Position numbers and translations under genes: made by a program. This document shows, piece after piece, positions 25,935 to 34,460 of a DNA stretch of 64,000 bases; within the stretch, counting starts at the first letter, position 1; each line of letters starts with the position of its first letter. The notes beneath the pieces are model-generated. The model was given only the letters and a program-made list of their open reading frames with translations, had not been told where the DNA came from and made no database searches. The DNA is from Bacillus sp. FJAT-28004 (GTDB taxonomy: Bacteria > Bacillota > Bacilli > Paenibacillales > Paenibacillaceae): positions 236,123-300,122 of the forward strand of contig NZ_LGHP01000001.1 of the NCBI RefSeq assembly GCF_001280845.1, in the 5' to 3' direction.

Positions 25935-26831
25935 ATGCTTGGCTTACAATATTTTCGCTTCGAGGAATTGTGGACCCCCATGTTTTTGTTCGGAATGGCC
26001 GCAATTGTCATTCTATATTTCTACTTAATTGGACCATGGCGAGAAAAGCATGCTCCTGAGGCAGATGCTGCGACAAAGCTTCAGAAGTTCATGTTTGTTT
26101 CGGCTGCTATTATGTTTTATATGGTTCATGGAGGACCTTTTAATCTATTAGGTCACCTGATGTTTACATTTCATATGGTCAATATGTCAGTATCGTATTT
26201 AGTTGTGCCGCCGCTAGTATTGCTTGGCATTCCAAGCTTCTTATGGCGAAAAATGTTCTCGACTCGGTTTTGGAAAAAGTTGAGTTTTATGATGCATCCT
26301 ATTATTTGTCTTCTGTTGTTTAATATACTATTCTCTGTTTATCATGTCCCAATTGTCCATGACTATGTGATGACGCACTTCTCTGTGCATCGTCTTTATT
26401 ATTTTATTTTGCTTGTAACGTCGTTTATGATGTGGTGGCAGATTGCAGCTCCAGTACCGGAGTGGAGCAGGCTTAGCGATGTGAAAAGAATGGCTTATGT
26501 GTTTGCGAACGGAATGCTTCTGACACCGGCTTGTGCTTTAATTATTTTTGCGAAAACGTCTATGTATGCGATCTATAGCGATCCTAATGTATGGGTTACA
26601 GCGATGGGCTACTGCGTATCGGGTGATCCAAGCCGTTTGCTCGAGAGCTTCAGCGGTCCACAATTTTTTAATTTGATGGACGTTGTTGAGGACCAGCAGC
26701 TTGGCGGAATCGTCATGAAATTCGTGCAGGAAATTATGTACGGAATTATTTTGGCGTATATTTTCAAACAATGGTTCAAGCGTGAGCACAAGGATGATGA
26801 ACTGCCGAACACGAATACAGGAACAGCTTAA
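25935..26831 (+). CDS. ctaG: Cytochrome c oxidase assembly factor CtaG
   Basis: A 298-residue polytopic membrane protein of the caa3_CtaG family, needed for maturation (copper delivery) of caa3 oxidase in Bacillus. Seven or so helices are visible, with conserved MVHGGPFNLLGHLMFTFHMV and HPIICLLLFNILFSVYHVP. The start at ATG 25935 is supported by AAAGGAG 10 bases upstream; an in-frame TTG lies within that site. Confidence 0.94.
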   Translation: MLGLQYFRFEELWTPMFLFGMAAIVILYFYLIGPWREKHAPEADAATKLQKFMFVSAAIMFYMVHGGPFNLLGHLMFTFHMVNMSVSYLVVPPLVLLGIPSFLWRKMFSTRFWKKLSFMMHPIICLLLFNILFSVYHVPIVHDYVMTHFSVHRLYYFILLVTSFMMWWQIAAPVPEWSRLSDVKRMAYVFANGMLLTPACALIIFAKTSMYAIYSDPNVWVTAMGYCVSGDPSRLLESFSGPQFFNLMDVVEDQQLGGIVMKFVQEIMYGIILAYIFKQWFKREHKDDELPNTNTGTA

Positions 26832-26866
26832 TACCAATTATTTTACGAACAATAGGTGGGGTAAAA

Positions 26867-27328
26867 GTGGACAGATATAATATTGTACCGACAATCAGTA
26901 CTTTCTTCATCGTACTTAGTGCAGTGCTGGTAGCCGTAGGCTGGAGGCTGGCGATTAAGCGAAGGCTGGCGGAGCATCAGAAGGTTATGTTCTACGCAGC
27001 AGTGTCAGCAACGATCTTCTTTATCGTATATGTATCGCGTTCGATATTCGTAGGAAATACAATCTGGGGCGGGCCAGATAGCTTAAAACCTTACTATTTT
27101 GTCTTCCTATTGTTTCATATCGTGCTTGCGACAGTTGGAGGTGCGTTTGGAATTACCACACTAACGCTCGGTTATAAGAAGAAATTTGCTAAACACCGCA
27201 AGTGGGGCAAAGTAACCTCGATGGTTTGGTTTGTTACTGCTATTACAGGCACAGCGGTGTACGTATTGCTATATCTCATGTATCCAGGCGGCCATACGAA
27301 ACCCGTCATTGATGCAATTTTCGGATAG
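26867..27328 (+). CDS. DUF420 membrane protein (CtaM/YozB-like)
   Basis: A 153-residue, four-helix membrane protein of the DUF420 family. Relatives (YozB, CtaM) help mature heme A oxidases. Histidines in LAEHQKVM, LLFHIVLA and FAKHRKWGK are typical of the family. It starts with GTG after AGGTGGGG and closes the oxidase operon. Confidence 0.9.
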   Translation: MDRYNIVPTISTFFIVLSAVLVAVGWRLAIKRRLAEHQKVMFYAAVSATIFFIVYVSRSIFVGNTIWGGPDSLKPYYFVFLLFHIVLATVGGAFGITTLTLGYKKKFAKHRKWGKVTSMVWFVTAITGTAVYVLLYLMYPGGHTKPVIDAIFG

Positions 27329-27354
27329 GAACATCAATAGATATACCGTTAGTA

Positions 27355-27403
27355 AGCCATGTTTTCGAAAGAGGCAACTCTTTTGACAGCATGGCTTTTT
27401 TTT
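27355..27403 (+). terminator. Terminator of the cta operon
   Basis: AGCCATG and CATGGCT form the outer stem, with an inner GAGGCAACTC-like hairpin, and are followed by a run of eight T. Confidence 0.85.
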
Positions 27404-27505
27404 ATGGTTAAGCAGCGATTTGTATACAAATAGGCGTATTGTCATTGTGCAGGAGTATTTACCGTAGTAGGGAATTCTCCTCCAAAAATCTTTTTATGGA
27501 AGTAC

Positions 27506-27561
27506 TTGACAACTGTGTATGCACTGAATATACTGTGTATAAGGATATATACAGTATATTC
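27506..27561 (+). promoter_or_regulatory. Consensus promoter overlapped by a 36-bp palindrome
   Basis: TTGACA (27506-27511) and TATACT (27529-27534) are 17 bases apart. A palindrome at 27526-27561 pairs GAATATACTGTGTATA with TATATACAGTATATTC (15 of 16 bases) around AGGA. It covers the -10 box and the start site. It is an excellent candidate operator for the GntR protein encoded at 28344. A further half-site (ACTGTGTATG) lies in the -35/-10 spacer. Confidence 0.75.
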
Positions 27562-27588
27562 GCTAAGCGATTGAAAGGAGCAAATGCT

Positions 27589-28314
27589 GTGGGGCTATGG
27601 AAGGGTGCATGGTATTTAGCGAAGCATGAGCTGGCTAAAGATCGTTGGAAAAGTCTTTTTACATTATTTTTTATCGGCTATTTATTGTTATTTACCGTCT
27701 CTTTAATAAATGATGGCTTTGAGGGGGAAAATGGATCATTCGGAAACTGGTCACTCGATTTCATTTATCTCTCGATTCTGCCTGTTCTAGGCTTCGTCGT
27801 TAATAAAACGATGATGCGTTCATGGAAAGAAAATTCCTATACGAGAAAGATAGCGCAATGGAGAACATTGCCGATCTCCTCGAAACAAATTGCACTGGGA
27901 CGAATCATCCAGTTCACCATCGTATTATTTGCTGCTCAGCTTGTTTTCTTCCTTTTGCAGTTTCTAATTGCACGAGAAATGGGCGTTGATATTTCAACCG
28001 GAAACTTCGTGTTATATGGAATAAGCTGGTTCGGCTACTCTCTGACGATGGGAATTGGATATGTATACTGGGAAACAGGGCATTCAGGAAAAACATATTT
28101 TTTCTTCAACATCATCTATCTTGTTCTGCTGCTCGTCATTTCAATTAGTTTATCTCTTTTGGACATTGGAAATATTGTTGCCGGTTCGCTGCACGCGATT
28201 GAGAATGGCAGCTGGTGGCTGCCAATCGTAACGGTCACCGCTAGCGTTATTACTGCCATCCTCGGAGTTAAACGAATCGAAAATCGGCTGGATAAACGTA
28301 CCTACAGAGCATAG
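27589..28314 (+). CDS. Multi-pass membrane protein of a GntR/ABC operon
   Basis: A 241-residue protein with about six hydrophobic segments, resembling the permease subunit of a small ABC-2-type transporter. No enzymatic motif is visible. The start is GTG 27589, 8 bases after AAAGGAG; the open frame continues upstream through the promoter and is not coding there. It is the first gene of an operon with a YtrA-type regulator and an ATPase, so it is probably the membrane partner of the ATPase at 28743. I do not recognise a named family. Confidence 0.75.
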   Translation: MGLWKGAWYLAKHELAKDRWKSLFTLFFIGYLLLFTVSLINDGFEGENGSFGNWSLDFIYLSILPVLGFVVNKTMMRSWKENSYTRKIAQWRTLPISSKQIALGRIIQFTIVLFAAQLVFFLLQFLIAREMGVDISTGNFVLYGISWFGYSLTMGIGYVYWETGHSGKTYFFFNIIYLVLLLVISISLSLLDIGNIVAGSLHAIENGSWWLPIVTVTASVITAILGVKRIENRLDKRTYRA

Positions 28315-28343
28315 ATATTCGAGATTGAAAGAAGGTGAAGGTC

Positions 28344-28730
28344 ATGCGGCTGCCGATCCAAATTAATGAACAAAGTGCAGAGCCGCTTTATCATCAAATC
28401 GAAGTACAACTGCGAGCATTAATCGTCAGCGGCCAGCTTTCAGAAGGGATGCTGCTGCCATCGATACGCGAGCTTGCCCAAACCGTTAAGTGCAGTGTTA
28501 TTACAGTAAAAAGAGTATATAACGATTTGGAAGCGGAAGGACTGCTTCGAACGCGGCAAGGAACCGGCACGTATGTGGCACAGGTTGGTGAACAGGAACG
28601 TGACCGGCATCGTCTTGCTGCTGTTATCGAAGCGTTAGAGCTGGCAGTCATTGCCGGCAAGCGGGTTCAGTGTACAGAAGAAGAGCTGGAGACGATGTTT
28701 AAAGAAGCAATGAGTAAGCATTTTGAATAA
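28344..28730 (+). CDS. GntR-family regulator, YtrA subfamily
   Basis: A 128-residue protein. The N-terminal winged helix (PLYHQIEVQLRALIVSGQL, LPSIRELAQTVKCSVITVKRVYNDLEAEGLL, RQGTGTYVA) is followed by only about 55 helical residues, the short C-terminus typical of YtrA regulators of ABC transporter operons. ATG 28344 follows GAAGGTGA. It lies inside the operon it presumably represses, and in Bacillus such regulators respond to cell-wall-active compounds. Confidence 0.93.
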   Translation: MRLPIQINEQSAEPLYHQIEVQLRALIVSGQLSEGMLLPSIRELAQTVKCSVITVKRVYNDLEAEGLLRTRQGTGTYVAQVGEQERDRHRLAAVIEALELAVIAGKRVQCTEEELETMFKEAMSKHFE

Positions 28731-28742
28731 AGGATGGGACAT

Positions 28743-29660
28743 ATGATGAATGAGACGATGGCGATACAATTAGACGGTGTTGTGCAAAATCGTGCGAGCT
28801 TCAAACTAGGACCAGTCCATATGAGCATTCCGCAGGGTTACATCACGGCAATTGTTGGGCCGAACGGGTGCGGCAAGAGCTCTACATTTCGGTTAATTCT
28901 TGATCTGGATAAAGCGGATGGGGGCACAATTCAGTTGCTTGGAGAGCAAGTTGAGAATGGGCTGGACACAGAGCTGAAGAAAAGAATCGGTTACTTGCAT
29001 GACCAATCCTCCTCGCATGAGGATAACATGAAGGGGACGGAGAAAGCTGAGTTTCATCGCTTCTGGTACGACAAATGGGATGTGAATCGCTATCGGGAGC
29101 TGCTTCGCATTCTTGAAGTCGACGATAATCAGCTGCTTGGCAAAATGTCGAAGGGAATGCGTCGCAAATTCGAATTTGCACTAGCCTTAACGCATAACCC
29201 GGAGCTTCTCCTACTCGACGAACCTTCCTCAGGGCTCGATCCGCTCGCATGGAAAACGATGATTGAGGTGCTTCATCGGTATATGGATCGTGGAGATCGT
29301 ACGATTCTCATGACCTCTCATATTATTGAAGAAGTGAAACGACTTGCTGATTTTATCATATTTATGGCTCAAGGAAGAGTGCTTGGCATGTACGAGAAGG
29401 ATGAGTTATTCAGCAGTTGGTTTACGCTATTTGTAAGCGGTGTTGATCTATCGCCGAAGAAAGCGGCGTTAATGCCAGGTCAAACCGTTGTGGAGCATGC
29501 AGGCGGAACAACGTATCGTATTGCGACGAACAAGGCTGCTGAAGCTGAGGCATGGTGTGCTGCGGAAGGTTACCAGATCGTCAGCAGGCAGGTACTTGAG
29601 CTGGATGAGATTATGAATGCTTTACTTATACAAGACAGATTAAGTACAAGGATGAACTAG
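28743..29660 (+). CDS. ABC transporter ATP-binding protein (YtrB-like)
   Basis: A 305-residue ATPase with Walker A GPNGCGKSS, a Q-loop region, a degenerate signature KMSKGMRRKFEFALAL, Walker B LLLLDEPSSGLDP and the switch MTSHI. The C-terminal 90 residues are a family-specific extension. ATG 28743 follows AAAGGA by 9 bases. It probably powers the membrane protein at 27589. Confidence 0.93.
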   Translation: MMNETMAIQLDGVVQNRASFKLGPVHMSIPQGYITAIVGPNGCGKSSTFRLILDLDKADGGTIQLLGEQVENGLDTELKKRIGYLHDQSSSHEDNMKGTEKAEFHRFWYDKWDVNRYRELLRILEVDDNQLLGKMSKGMRRKFEFALALTHNPELLLLDEPSSGLDPLAWKTMIEVLHRYMDRGDRTILMTSHIIEEVKRLADFIIFMAQGRVLGMYEKDELFSSWFTLFVSGVDLSPKKAALMPGQTVVEHAGGTTYRIATNKAAEAEAWCAAEGYQIVSRQVLELDEIMNALLIQDRLSTRMN

Positions 29661-29677
29661 TAGAGGGGAGTAATAAC

Positions 29678-30580
29678 ATGAATCCATTAATAGTAGAAAA
29701 AGTAGTGAAGCAATACGGGGATAAAACGGCGGTAAACGAAATTAGCTTGGAGGTAAGCGAGGGAGAGATTTACGGCCTGCTCGGGGCCAACGGCGCCGGC
29801 AAAACAACGACGATGCGGATGGTGCTCGGCTTGATCTATCCGGACGAAGGGCGGATTCTCTACAACGGAAAGCCTTACAGCAATGAGCAGCTTAGCCTGC
29901 TCGGGTATTTGCCGGAGGAGCGTGGGCTCTATCCGAAGGTGAAGGTCAGCGATCAGATTATCTATCTGTCGCAGCTCAGAGGAATGTCGAAAGCGGATGC
30001 CGACCGCAACCTGAAGCAGTGGCTGGAGAGGTTCGAGGTGCCGGAATATTACAACAAGAAGGTCGAAGAGCTGTCGAAGGGGAACCAGCAGAAGATTCAG
30101 TTCATCGCGGCCGTCAACCACAAACCACGCATCGTCGTCATGGACGAAGCGTTCAGCGGGCTTGACCCCGTCAACGTCGAATTGTTGAAGTCAACGGTTA
30201 AGGAACTGCGCGACTCCGGCTCAAGCATCCTGTTCTCGACGCACCGGATGGAGCATGTCGAGGAGCTGTGCCGGAACATTACGATTTTGCATCGATCGAA
30301 CACGGTCTTGAAGGGCAGTTTGAAGGAAATTAAAAAACAATTCCCGAGAGAACGTGTCATCCTTGGCGCCGACAAAGATATTAGCGGACTCGATCGGCTG
30401 GCCGGCGTAACCGGCGTCACGCGCACGGAGCGCGGCTACGACATTTCCATCTCCTACGAAGCGGCGGGCGCTGACATTCTGCGTTTGGCGATGGAGCAGG
30501 CGAACGTGAATCATTTCGAAATCAAGGAACCAACGCTAAATGAAATCTTTATCCGAATGGTGGGTGATCGTCATGAATAG
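29678..30580 (+). CDS. ABC transporter ATP-binding protein (NatA-like)
   Basis: A 300-residue ATPase with Walker A GANGAGKTT, signature ELSKGNQQKIQFIAA, Walker B IVVMDEAFSGLDP and switch STHRMEH. It matches the DUF4162-containing class that works with NatB-like permeases, exporting sodium or drugs. AGGGGAG precedes the ATG. From about 29765 onward the DNA is richer in G+C than the preceding genes of the operon. It overlaps the next gene by eight bases. Confidence 0.92.
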   Translation: MNPLIVEKVVKQYGDKTAVNEISLEVSEGEIYGLLGANGAGKTTTMRMVLGLIYPDEGRILYNGKPYSNEQLSLLGYLPEERGLYPKVKVSDQIIYLSQLRGMSKADADRNLKQWLERFEVPEYYNKKVEELSKGNQQKIQFIAAVNHKPRIVVMDEAFSGLDPVNVELLKSTVKELRDSGSSILFSTHRMEHVEELCRNITILHRSNTVLKGSLKEIKKQFPRERVILGADKDISGLDRLAGVTGVTRTERGYDISISYEAAGADILRLAMEQANVNHFEIKEPTLNEIFIRMVGDRHE

Positions 30581-31889
30581 TTTCTGGACGGTAGTAGGGT
30601 TTACGATCCGGAATAAGGTCAAAGGCAAAGCTTTCGTCATTACTACGTTGATTATCGCGTTAATTATCAGCATCGGCATTAATCTTCCTTATATCATTGC
30701 ACAGTTCGATAAAGGCGACAAAGTAACAAATATCGGCTATATCCAGTCGCAGAGCGAACAAGCGGCAAGCGGCACGGCAACTGGCGACAGTTTGAAGGCG
30801 TACTACGAGAAACAAGAAAATTCGAACATCGTGATGGTTCCTCTTGAAGACAAAGGCGATGCATCGGCGAATGAAAAGCAGCTGAAAAAAGCAATCGACG
30901 ATGGGAAAATCAAGGGCTACCTTGAGTTCGGCGATATGACGGACAACGGTTTCCCGCAAATGACTTACAAGTCCGAGAAGCTGATGGAATTCGGCATGAC
31001 GGAATCACTGCAGGGAGCACTTTTGCAAATTCGCCAAACGAACGTGCTCCAGGATGCGGGCCTTTCGGCTGAGCAAATGGCGCAGCTATCGGCTCCGATC
31101 GAGATCGGCACCGTTCAGATTTATACCGGCGAAGGTTCGGGCAGCGGCAACACGGGCAGAACGCCGGCGGAGCAAGGCGTCAACATGGGCGTCATCTATA
31201 TCATGATTATCTTCCTGTTCATGGCCATCATGACCTCCGGCAACATGATCGCGTCGGAAATTACAGCGGAGAAAAGCTCGCGCGTCATGGAAATCCTCAT
31301 TACGAGCGTATCGCCACTGAAGCAAATGTTCGGCAAAATATTCGGCATGTTCGTCGTCGTCATCGTGCAGGTTACATTCTACCTCGCTGTCATTCTGACG
31401 AACGTGTCCATGCCACATAACAAAGGCGCACTAGGCAATCTCGACATCGACTTGTCGCTCGTCGATCCGTTACTGATCATCTACGCGCTGCTGTTCTTCC
31501 TGACGGGCTTCTTCCTGTTCGCGACGCTGTACGCGGCGGTCGGTTCGATCGTTAGCCGGACGGAAGACCTGGGTCAAGCGGTCATGCCATTGACATTCGT
31601 CTCTCTGGCGGGCTTCTACATCGCAATCTTCAGCATTAGCGCGCCGGACAGCATGCTCGTGAAGGTGACGTCGTACATTCCGGTCTTCTCACCATTCGTC
31701 ATGCTGCTCCGCCTTGGGCTGACGGACGTGCCGATGTGGCAGACGCTTCTCTCTTTCGGCATCCTGCTCGTCTCGATCTACGTGGCGGTCTACATCTCCG
31801 CTAAGATCTACCGCACCGGCGTACTCATGTACGGCAAGCGACCTAGCTTGAAAGAAATCCGCAAGGCTATGAAGGCGTATAAGATTTAG
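30573..31889 (+). CDS. ABC transporter permease (NatB-like, ABC-2 type)
   Basis: A 438-residue exporter membrane subunit. One N-terminal helix (FVITTLIIALIISIGIN), a large extracytoplasmic loop and five or six C-terminal helices are visible. The NatB/YhaP-like motif is MIASEITAEKSSRVMEILITSVSPLKQMFGKIFG. ATG 30573 overlaps the end of the ATPase gene. G+C is high here; 31501-31560 is 38 of 60 bases. It is the last gene before a terminator. Confidence 0.93.
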   Translation: MNSFWTVVGFTIRNKVKGKAFVITTLIIALIISIGINLPYIIAQFDKGDKVTNIGYIQSQSEQAASGTATGDSLKAYYEKQENSNIVMVPLEDKGDASANEKQLKKAIDDGKIKGYLEFGDMTDNGFPQMTYKSEKLMEFGMTESLQGALLQIRQTNVLQDAGLSAEQMAQLSAPIEIGTVQIYTGEGSGSGNTGRTPAEQGVNMGVIYIMIIFLFMAIMTSGNMIASEITAEKSSRVMEILITSVSPLKQMFGKIFGMFVVVIVQVTFYLAVILTNVSMPHNKGALGNLDIDLSLVDPLLIIYALLFFLTGFFLFATLYAAVGSIVSRTEDLGQAVMPLTFVSLAGFYIAIFSISAPDSMLVKVTSYIPVFSPFVMLLRLGLTDVPMWQTLLSFGILLVSIYVAVYISAKIYRTGVLMYGKRPSLKEIRKAMKAYKI

Positions 31890-31912
31890 AAGGCACGGCA
31901 ACGCTCAAATCG

Positions 31913-31946
31913 GAAAGAGGCTTACTTCTGTAGGCCTCTTTTCGTT
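31913..31946 (+). terminator. Terminator of the ABC exporter operon
   Basis: AAAGAGGC and GCCTCTTTT form the stem, followed by CGTTTTG. Confidence 0.75.
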
Positions 31947-32065
31947 TTGAATTACTTGTACAGAGTGTGATTGTCATCTCTCGAAGTGCAAGACGAGTTG
32001 TAGGACGCATTGCAATAGACTTGTAGTCAGAAAACGAGGTACTTCTATGTTCTGTATCAAAAAAC

Positions 32066-32098
32066 TTGACACAGCGAATGCAAAAAGTTAATGTGTTA
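32066..32098 (+). promoter_or_regulatory. Promoter and TGACACA/TGTGTTA half-sites before the GntR/LacI gene
   Basis: TTGACA at 32066-32071 is followed 17 bases later by a poor TAATGT. TGACACA (32067-32073) and TGTGTTA (32092-32098) are inverted half-sites that also occur, as TGTGTCA/TGACACA, before the ABC operon at 33403-33444. Confidence 0.4.
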
Positions 32099-32122
32099 AT
32101 AAAAACGGGGAGATTTCATATA

Positions 32123-33211
32123 GTGGCTAAGTACATTATTCTTAAACAAGACATTCATAGAAGACTAATGAATGGGGAGTGGGCGGAAGGTTTTAGAATG
32201 CCCTCCAGCAGAGAATTTGCCGAATACTACGAATCCAGTGTGAATACGGTGGAGAAAGCCATCAAAGAATTAGTCGAAGAAGGGTGGTTAATCCGGGATT
32301 CCCGTAGAGGAACTTTCATGGATAAAAGTAAGCTTACTGTTCAAGGCAGCACACATCTGGTGGCTGCTTTCGTTTTTGGCATTGAAAATCCGCTTTGGTC
32401 GGCTGCATTGAGAGGAATTGAAGATGTATTATATTTACAAGAATATCAACTGATAAGTTCAAGTAATGATCGGAATTTGGAGAAGTTGGAAGTGCTTGCA
32501 AAAGGGGCGGTAGCAAGAAAAGTCGAGGGAGTCATATTATGTCCAATTTTGAGTCATGGACATGAAGATATTAATAATCGAATCTTCTCCCTCCTCCAAG
32601 ATAATGGAATAAAAGTTGTATGCCTGGATCGAACCGTATATAACAGCAATATTCCGTATGTAACAAGCGACAATATTACCGGGGCATATAATTTAACGAA
32701 GTTGTTAATCAGTCATGGCCATCGTCGTATATTATTTATCCGGAATTCGAACATAAGTACAATGAATGAACGGTTAGTGGGATTTAAACAAGCGATTATC
32801 GATTCTGATTTAGAATATTCCGAAGAATTTGATGTGATTATACCGACCAGAATGGAAGATTTTTCTGACGAATTTGATTGGTATTGTGACGTATTTGAGC
32901 AGAAAATGAAACAATTGAGTTTTACGGCGGTATTGACAGCGAATGATCAGATTGGGGAAGCTGTAATTCATTCTTTCAAAAAACTAAAATATAATATTCC
33001 CGAGGATGTATCGTTTGTAACGTACGATGCTGCCAATTTAAACCGGAAAATTAATTTCAATGTAACGGGAATTTCACAACCCTTTTATGAAATGGGACAG
33101 TGTGCCGCCAGATTATTGCTCAATTTAATTGATGGAAAAGAAGAACAATATAATATCGGACAAGTATGCAAATCGAAGATCGACATTGGAGAATCTGTAA
33201 AATCGATTTAG
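32123..33211 (+). CDS. GntR/LacI-type transcriptional regulator
   Basis: A 362-residue regulator. The GntR winged helix is at residues 1-70 (YIILKQDIHRRLMNGEW, RMPSSREFAEYYESSVNTVEKAI, DSRRGTF). A LacI-type sensor follows (AAFVFGIENPLWSAALRGIEDVL, VVCLDRTVY, TSDNITGAYNLTKLLISHGHRRILFI). GTG 32123 is chosen because GGGGAG lies 10 bases upstream; the open frame before it runs through the promoter. It sits immediately upstream of the importer/glycosidase operon, so control of that operon is the obvious inference. The effector is presumably a released sugar. Confidence 0.88.
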   Translation: MAKYIILKQDIHRRLMNGEWAEGFRMPSSREFAEYYESSVNTVEKAIKELVEEGWLIRDSRRGTFMDKSKLTVQGSTHLVAAFVFGIENPLWSAALRGIEDVLYLQEYQLISSSNDRNLEKLEVLAKGAVARKVEGVILCPILSHGHEDINNRIFSLLQDNGIKVVCLDRTVYNSNIPYVTSDNITGAYNLTKLLISHGHRRILFIRNSNISTMNERLVGFKQAIIDSDLEYSEEFDVIIPTRMEDFSDEFDWYCDVFEQKMKQLSFTAVLTANDQIGEAVIHSFKKLKYNIPEDVSFVTYDAANLNRKINFNVTGISQPFYEMGQCAARLLLNLIDGKEEQYNIGQVCKSKIDIGESVKSI

Positions 33212-33232
33212 TTATAGCTGGTTATTGAAATG

Positions 33233-33280
33233 AAGACGACTGTTATTCCAAATATCTGGGATAATAGTCGTCTTTTTGCT
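33233..33280 (+). terminator. Terminator after the GntR/LacI gene
   Basis: AAGACGACTGTTAT pairs with ATAATAGTCGTCTT (one bulge or mismatch) and is followed by TTTTTG. Confidence 0.88.
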
Positions 33281-33402
33281 GACCAAAAGCCCATGGTTCA
33301 GTTTTATTACTTCTTGAAACACCGTTTGTTCGGCGTGTTCGACAGAATTAACTAACGTAATAGGTTTTTCATTTTAAAACTGATCAAATCTGTATTAATT
33401 TA

Positions 33403-33465
33403 TGTGTCATAAAAATGATATTAAATAATCTTTTTATTGACACAGATGTTTGTTTATTATAATAT
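33403..33465 (+). promoter_or_regulatory. Promoter and operator-like inverted repeat before the LplABC-like operon
   Basis: TTGACA at 33437-33442 is followed by TATAAT (33458-33463, 15-base spacer) or TAATAT (17-base spacer). TGTGTCA at 33403-33409 and TGACACA at 33438-33444 form an inverted repeat extended by ATAAAAA/TTTTTAT flanks, with the right arm over the -35 box. Confidence 0.6.
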
Positions 33466-33535
33466 CTGACTTATCGAAGTGAATTATAAAACGCTTTCTT
33501 TGGCAAGTTTATGTTCTAGAGGGGGACTGAGAGGG

Positions 33536-34447
33536 TTGGTAAGTCTACGTAATTTTTGGGTTAAATCATGGAATCAGCGATACTTATTTTTAATGGTATT
33601 ACCCGGTTTTCTAATTGTTTTGGTGTTCAGCTATTTTCCGATGTACGGCATACAGATTGCATTCAAAAAATACAGTGGGGTGCAAGGGATATGGGGGAGC
33701 GATTGGGTTGGTCTTAAATACTTCATTATGTTTTTTAATGACCCGACCGCGTTGAGAGTTCTTAAGAACACGTTACTGCTCGGGATCTATTCTTTGCTGT
33801 GGGGGTTTCCGGCCCCGATCATACTGGCTTTGCTATTTAACGAAATCAAAAATTCCGTTTTCAAAAAAGTGGTTCAGACGATTTCCTATTTGCCTCACTT
33901 TATATCAACTGTGATCATCATAGGGATCATTAGGACTTTTACGGAGAGGGAAGGACTATTTAACAAAATGGTCTCACTATTTGGCATCGATCCCATCGTG
34001 TTTCTCTCGGAACCAAGCTGGTTTAGGACTATTTTTATTAGTACAAATATATGGCAGGGCATCGGATTCGGTACAATCCTATACTTGGCTGCATTAAGCA
34101 GTGTTGATCCTACCCTATATGATGTCGCAAATATCGATGGAGCAAGCCGTTGGAGAAAAGTGCTGAATATCAACTGGCCTCAAATTAAACCGACGACGAT
34201 TATACTACTGATTTTTTCTGTAAGCGGTATATTGGGTACCGATTTCCAAAAGGTATTATTGTTGTACAGTCCGGATACATACGAAGTCGCCGATGTAATC
34301 GGTACGTTTCTATACCGGGAAGGCATCATAGGAGCAAGGTTTGAATATACGACGGCAATTGGACTCTTCCAGTCGGTAATTGCATTTATACTGCTTGTTG
34401 GGGCTAACATGATAAGCCGAAAGGTTTCAGAAACAAGTCTTTGGTAG
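33536..34447 (+). CDS. LplB-type ABC transporter permease
   Basis: A 303-residue permease of the LplB/YtcP class common in Paenibacillus. Motifs are NQRYLFLMVLPGFLIVLVFSY, FPMYGIQIAFKKYS, the EAA-like loop (DVANIDGASRWRKVLNINWPQIKPT) and the ETSLW C-terminus. TTG 33536 is chosen because GAGGGGGA lies about 11 bases upstream. The earlier in-frame GTG at 33479 would fall about 10 bases after the predicted transcription start and has no ribosome site. Confidence 0.93.
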   Translation: MVSLRNFWVKSWNQRYLFLMVLPGFLIVLVFSYFPMYGIQIAFKKYSGVQGIWGSDWVGLKYFIMFFNDPTALRVLKNTLLLGIYSLLWGFPAPIILALLFNEIKNSVFKKVVQTISYLPHFISTVIIIGIIRTFTEREGLFNKMVSLFGIDPIVFLSEPSWFRTIFISTNIWQGIGFGTILYLAALSSVDPTLYDVANIDGASRWRKVLNINWPQIKPTTIILLIFSVSGILGTDFQKVLLLYSPDTYEVADVIGTFLYREGIIGARFEYTTAIGLFQSVIAFILLVGANMISRKVSETSLW

Positions 34448-34460
34448 GGGGGCATTGAAG

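Noticed and set aside
25856..26059. Open frame across the ctaF-ctaG gap
   Set aside because: It runs through a clear terminator hairpin and is out of frame with ctaG.
27439..27588. Upstream in-frame extension of the membrane protein gene
   Set aside because: It would translate through a consensus promoter and a palindrome; the GTG at 27589 has a proper ribosome site.
33479..33535. GTG start 57 bases upstream for the LplB-like permease
   Set aside because: It falls about 10 bases after the predicted transcription start and has no ribosome site, unlike TTG 33536.
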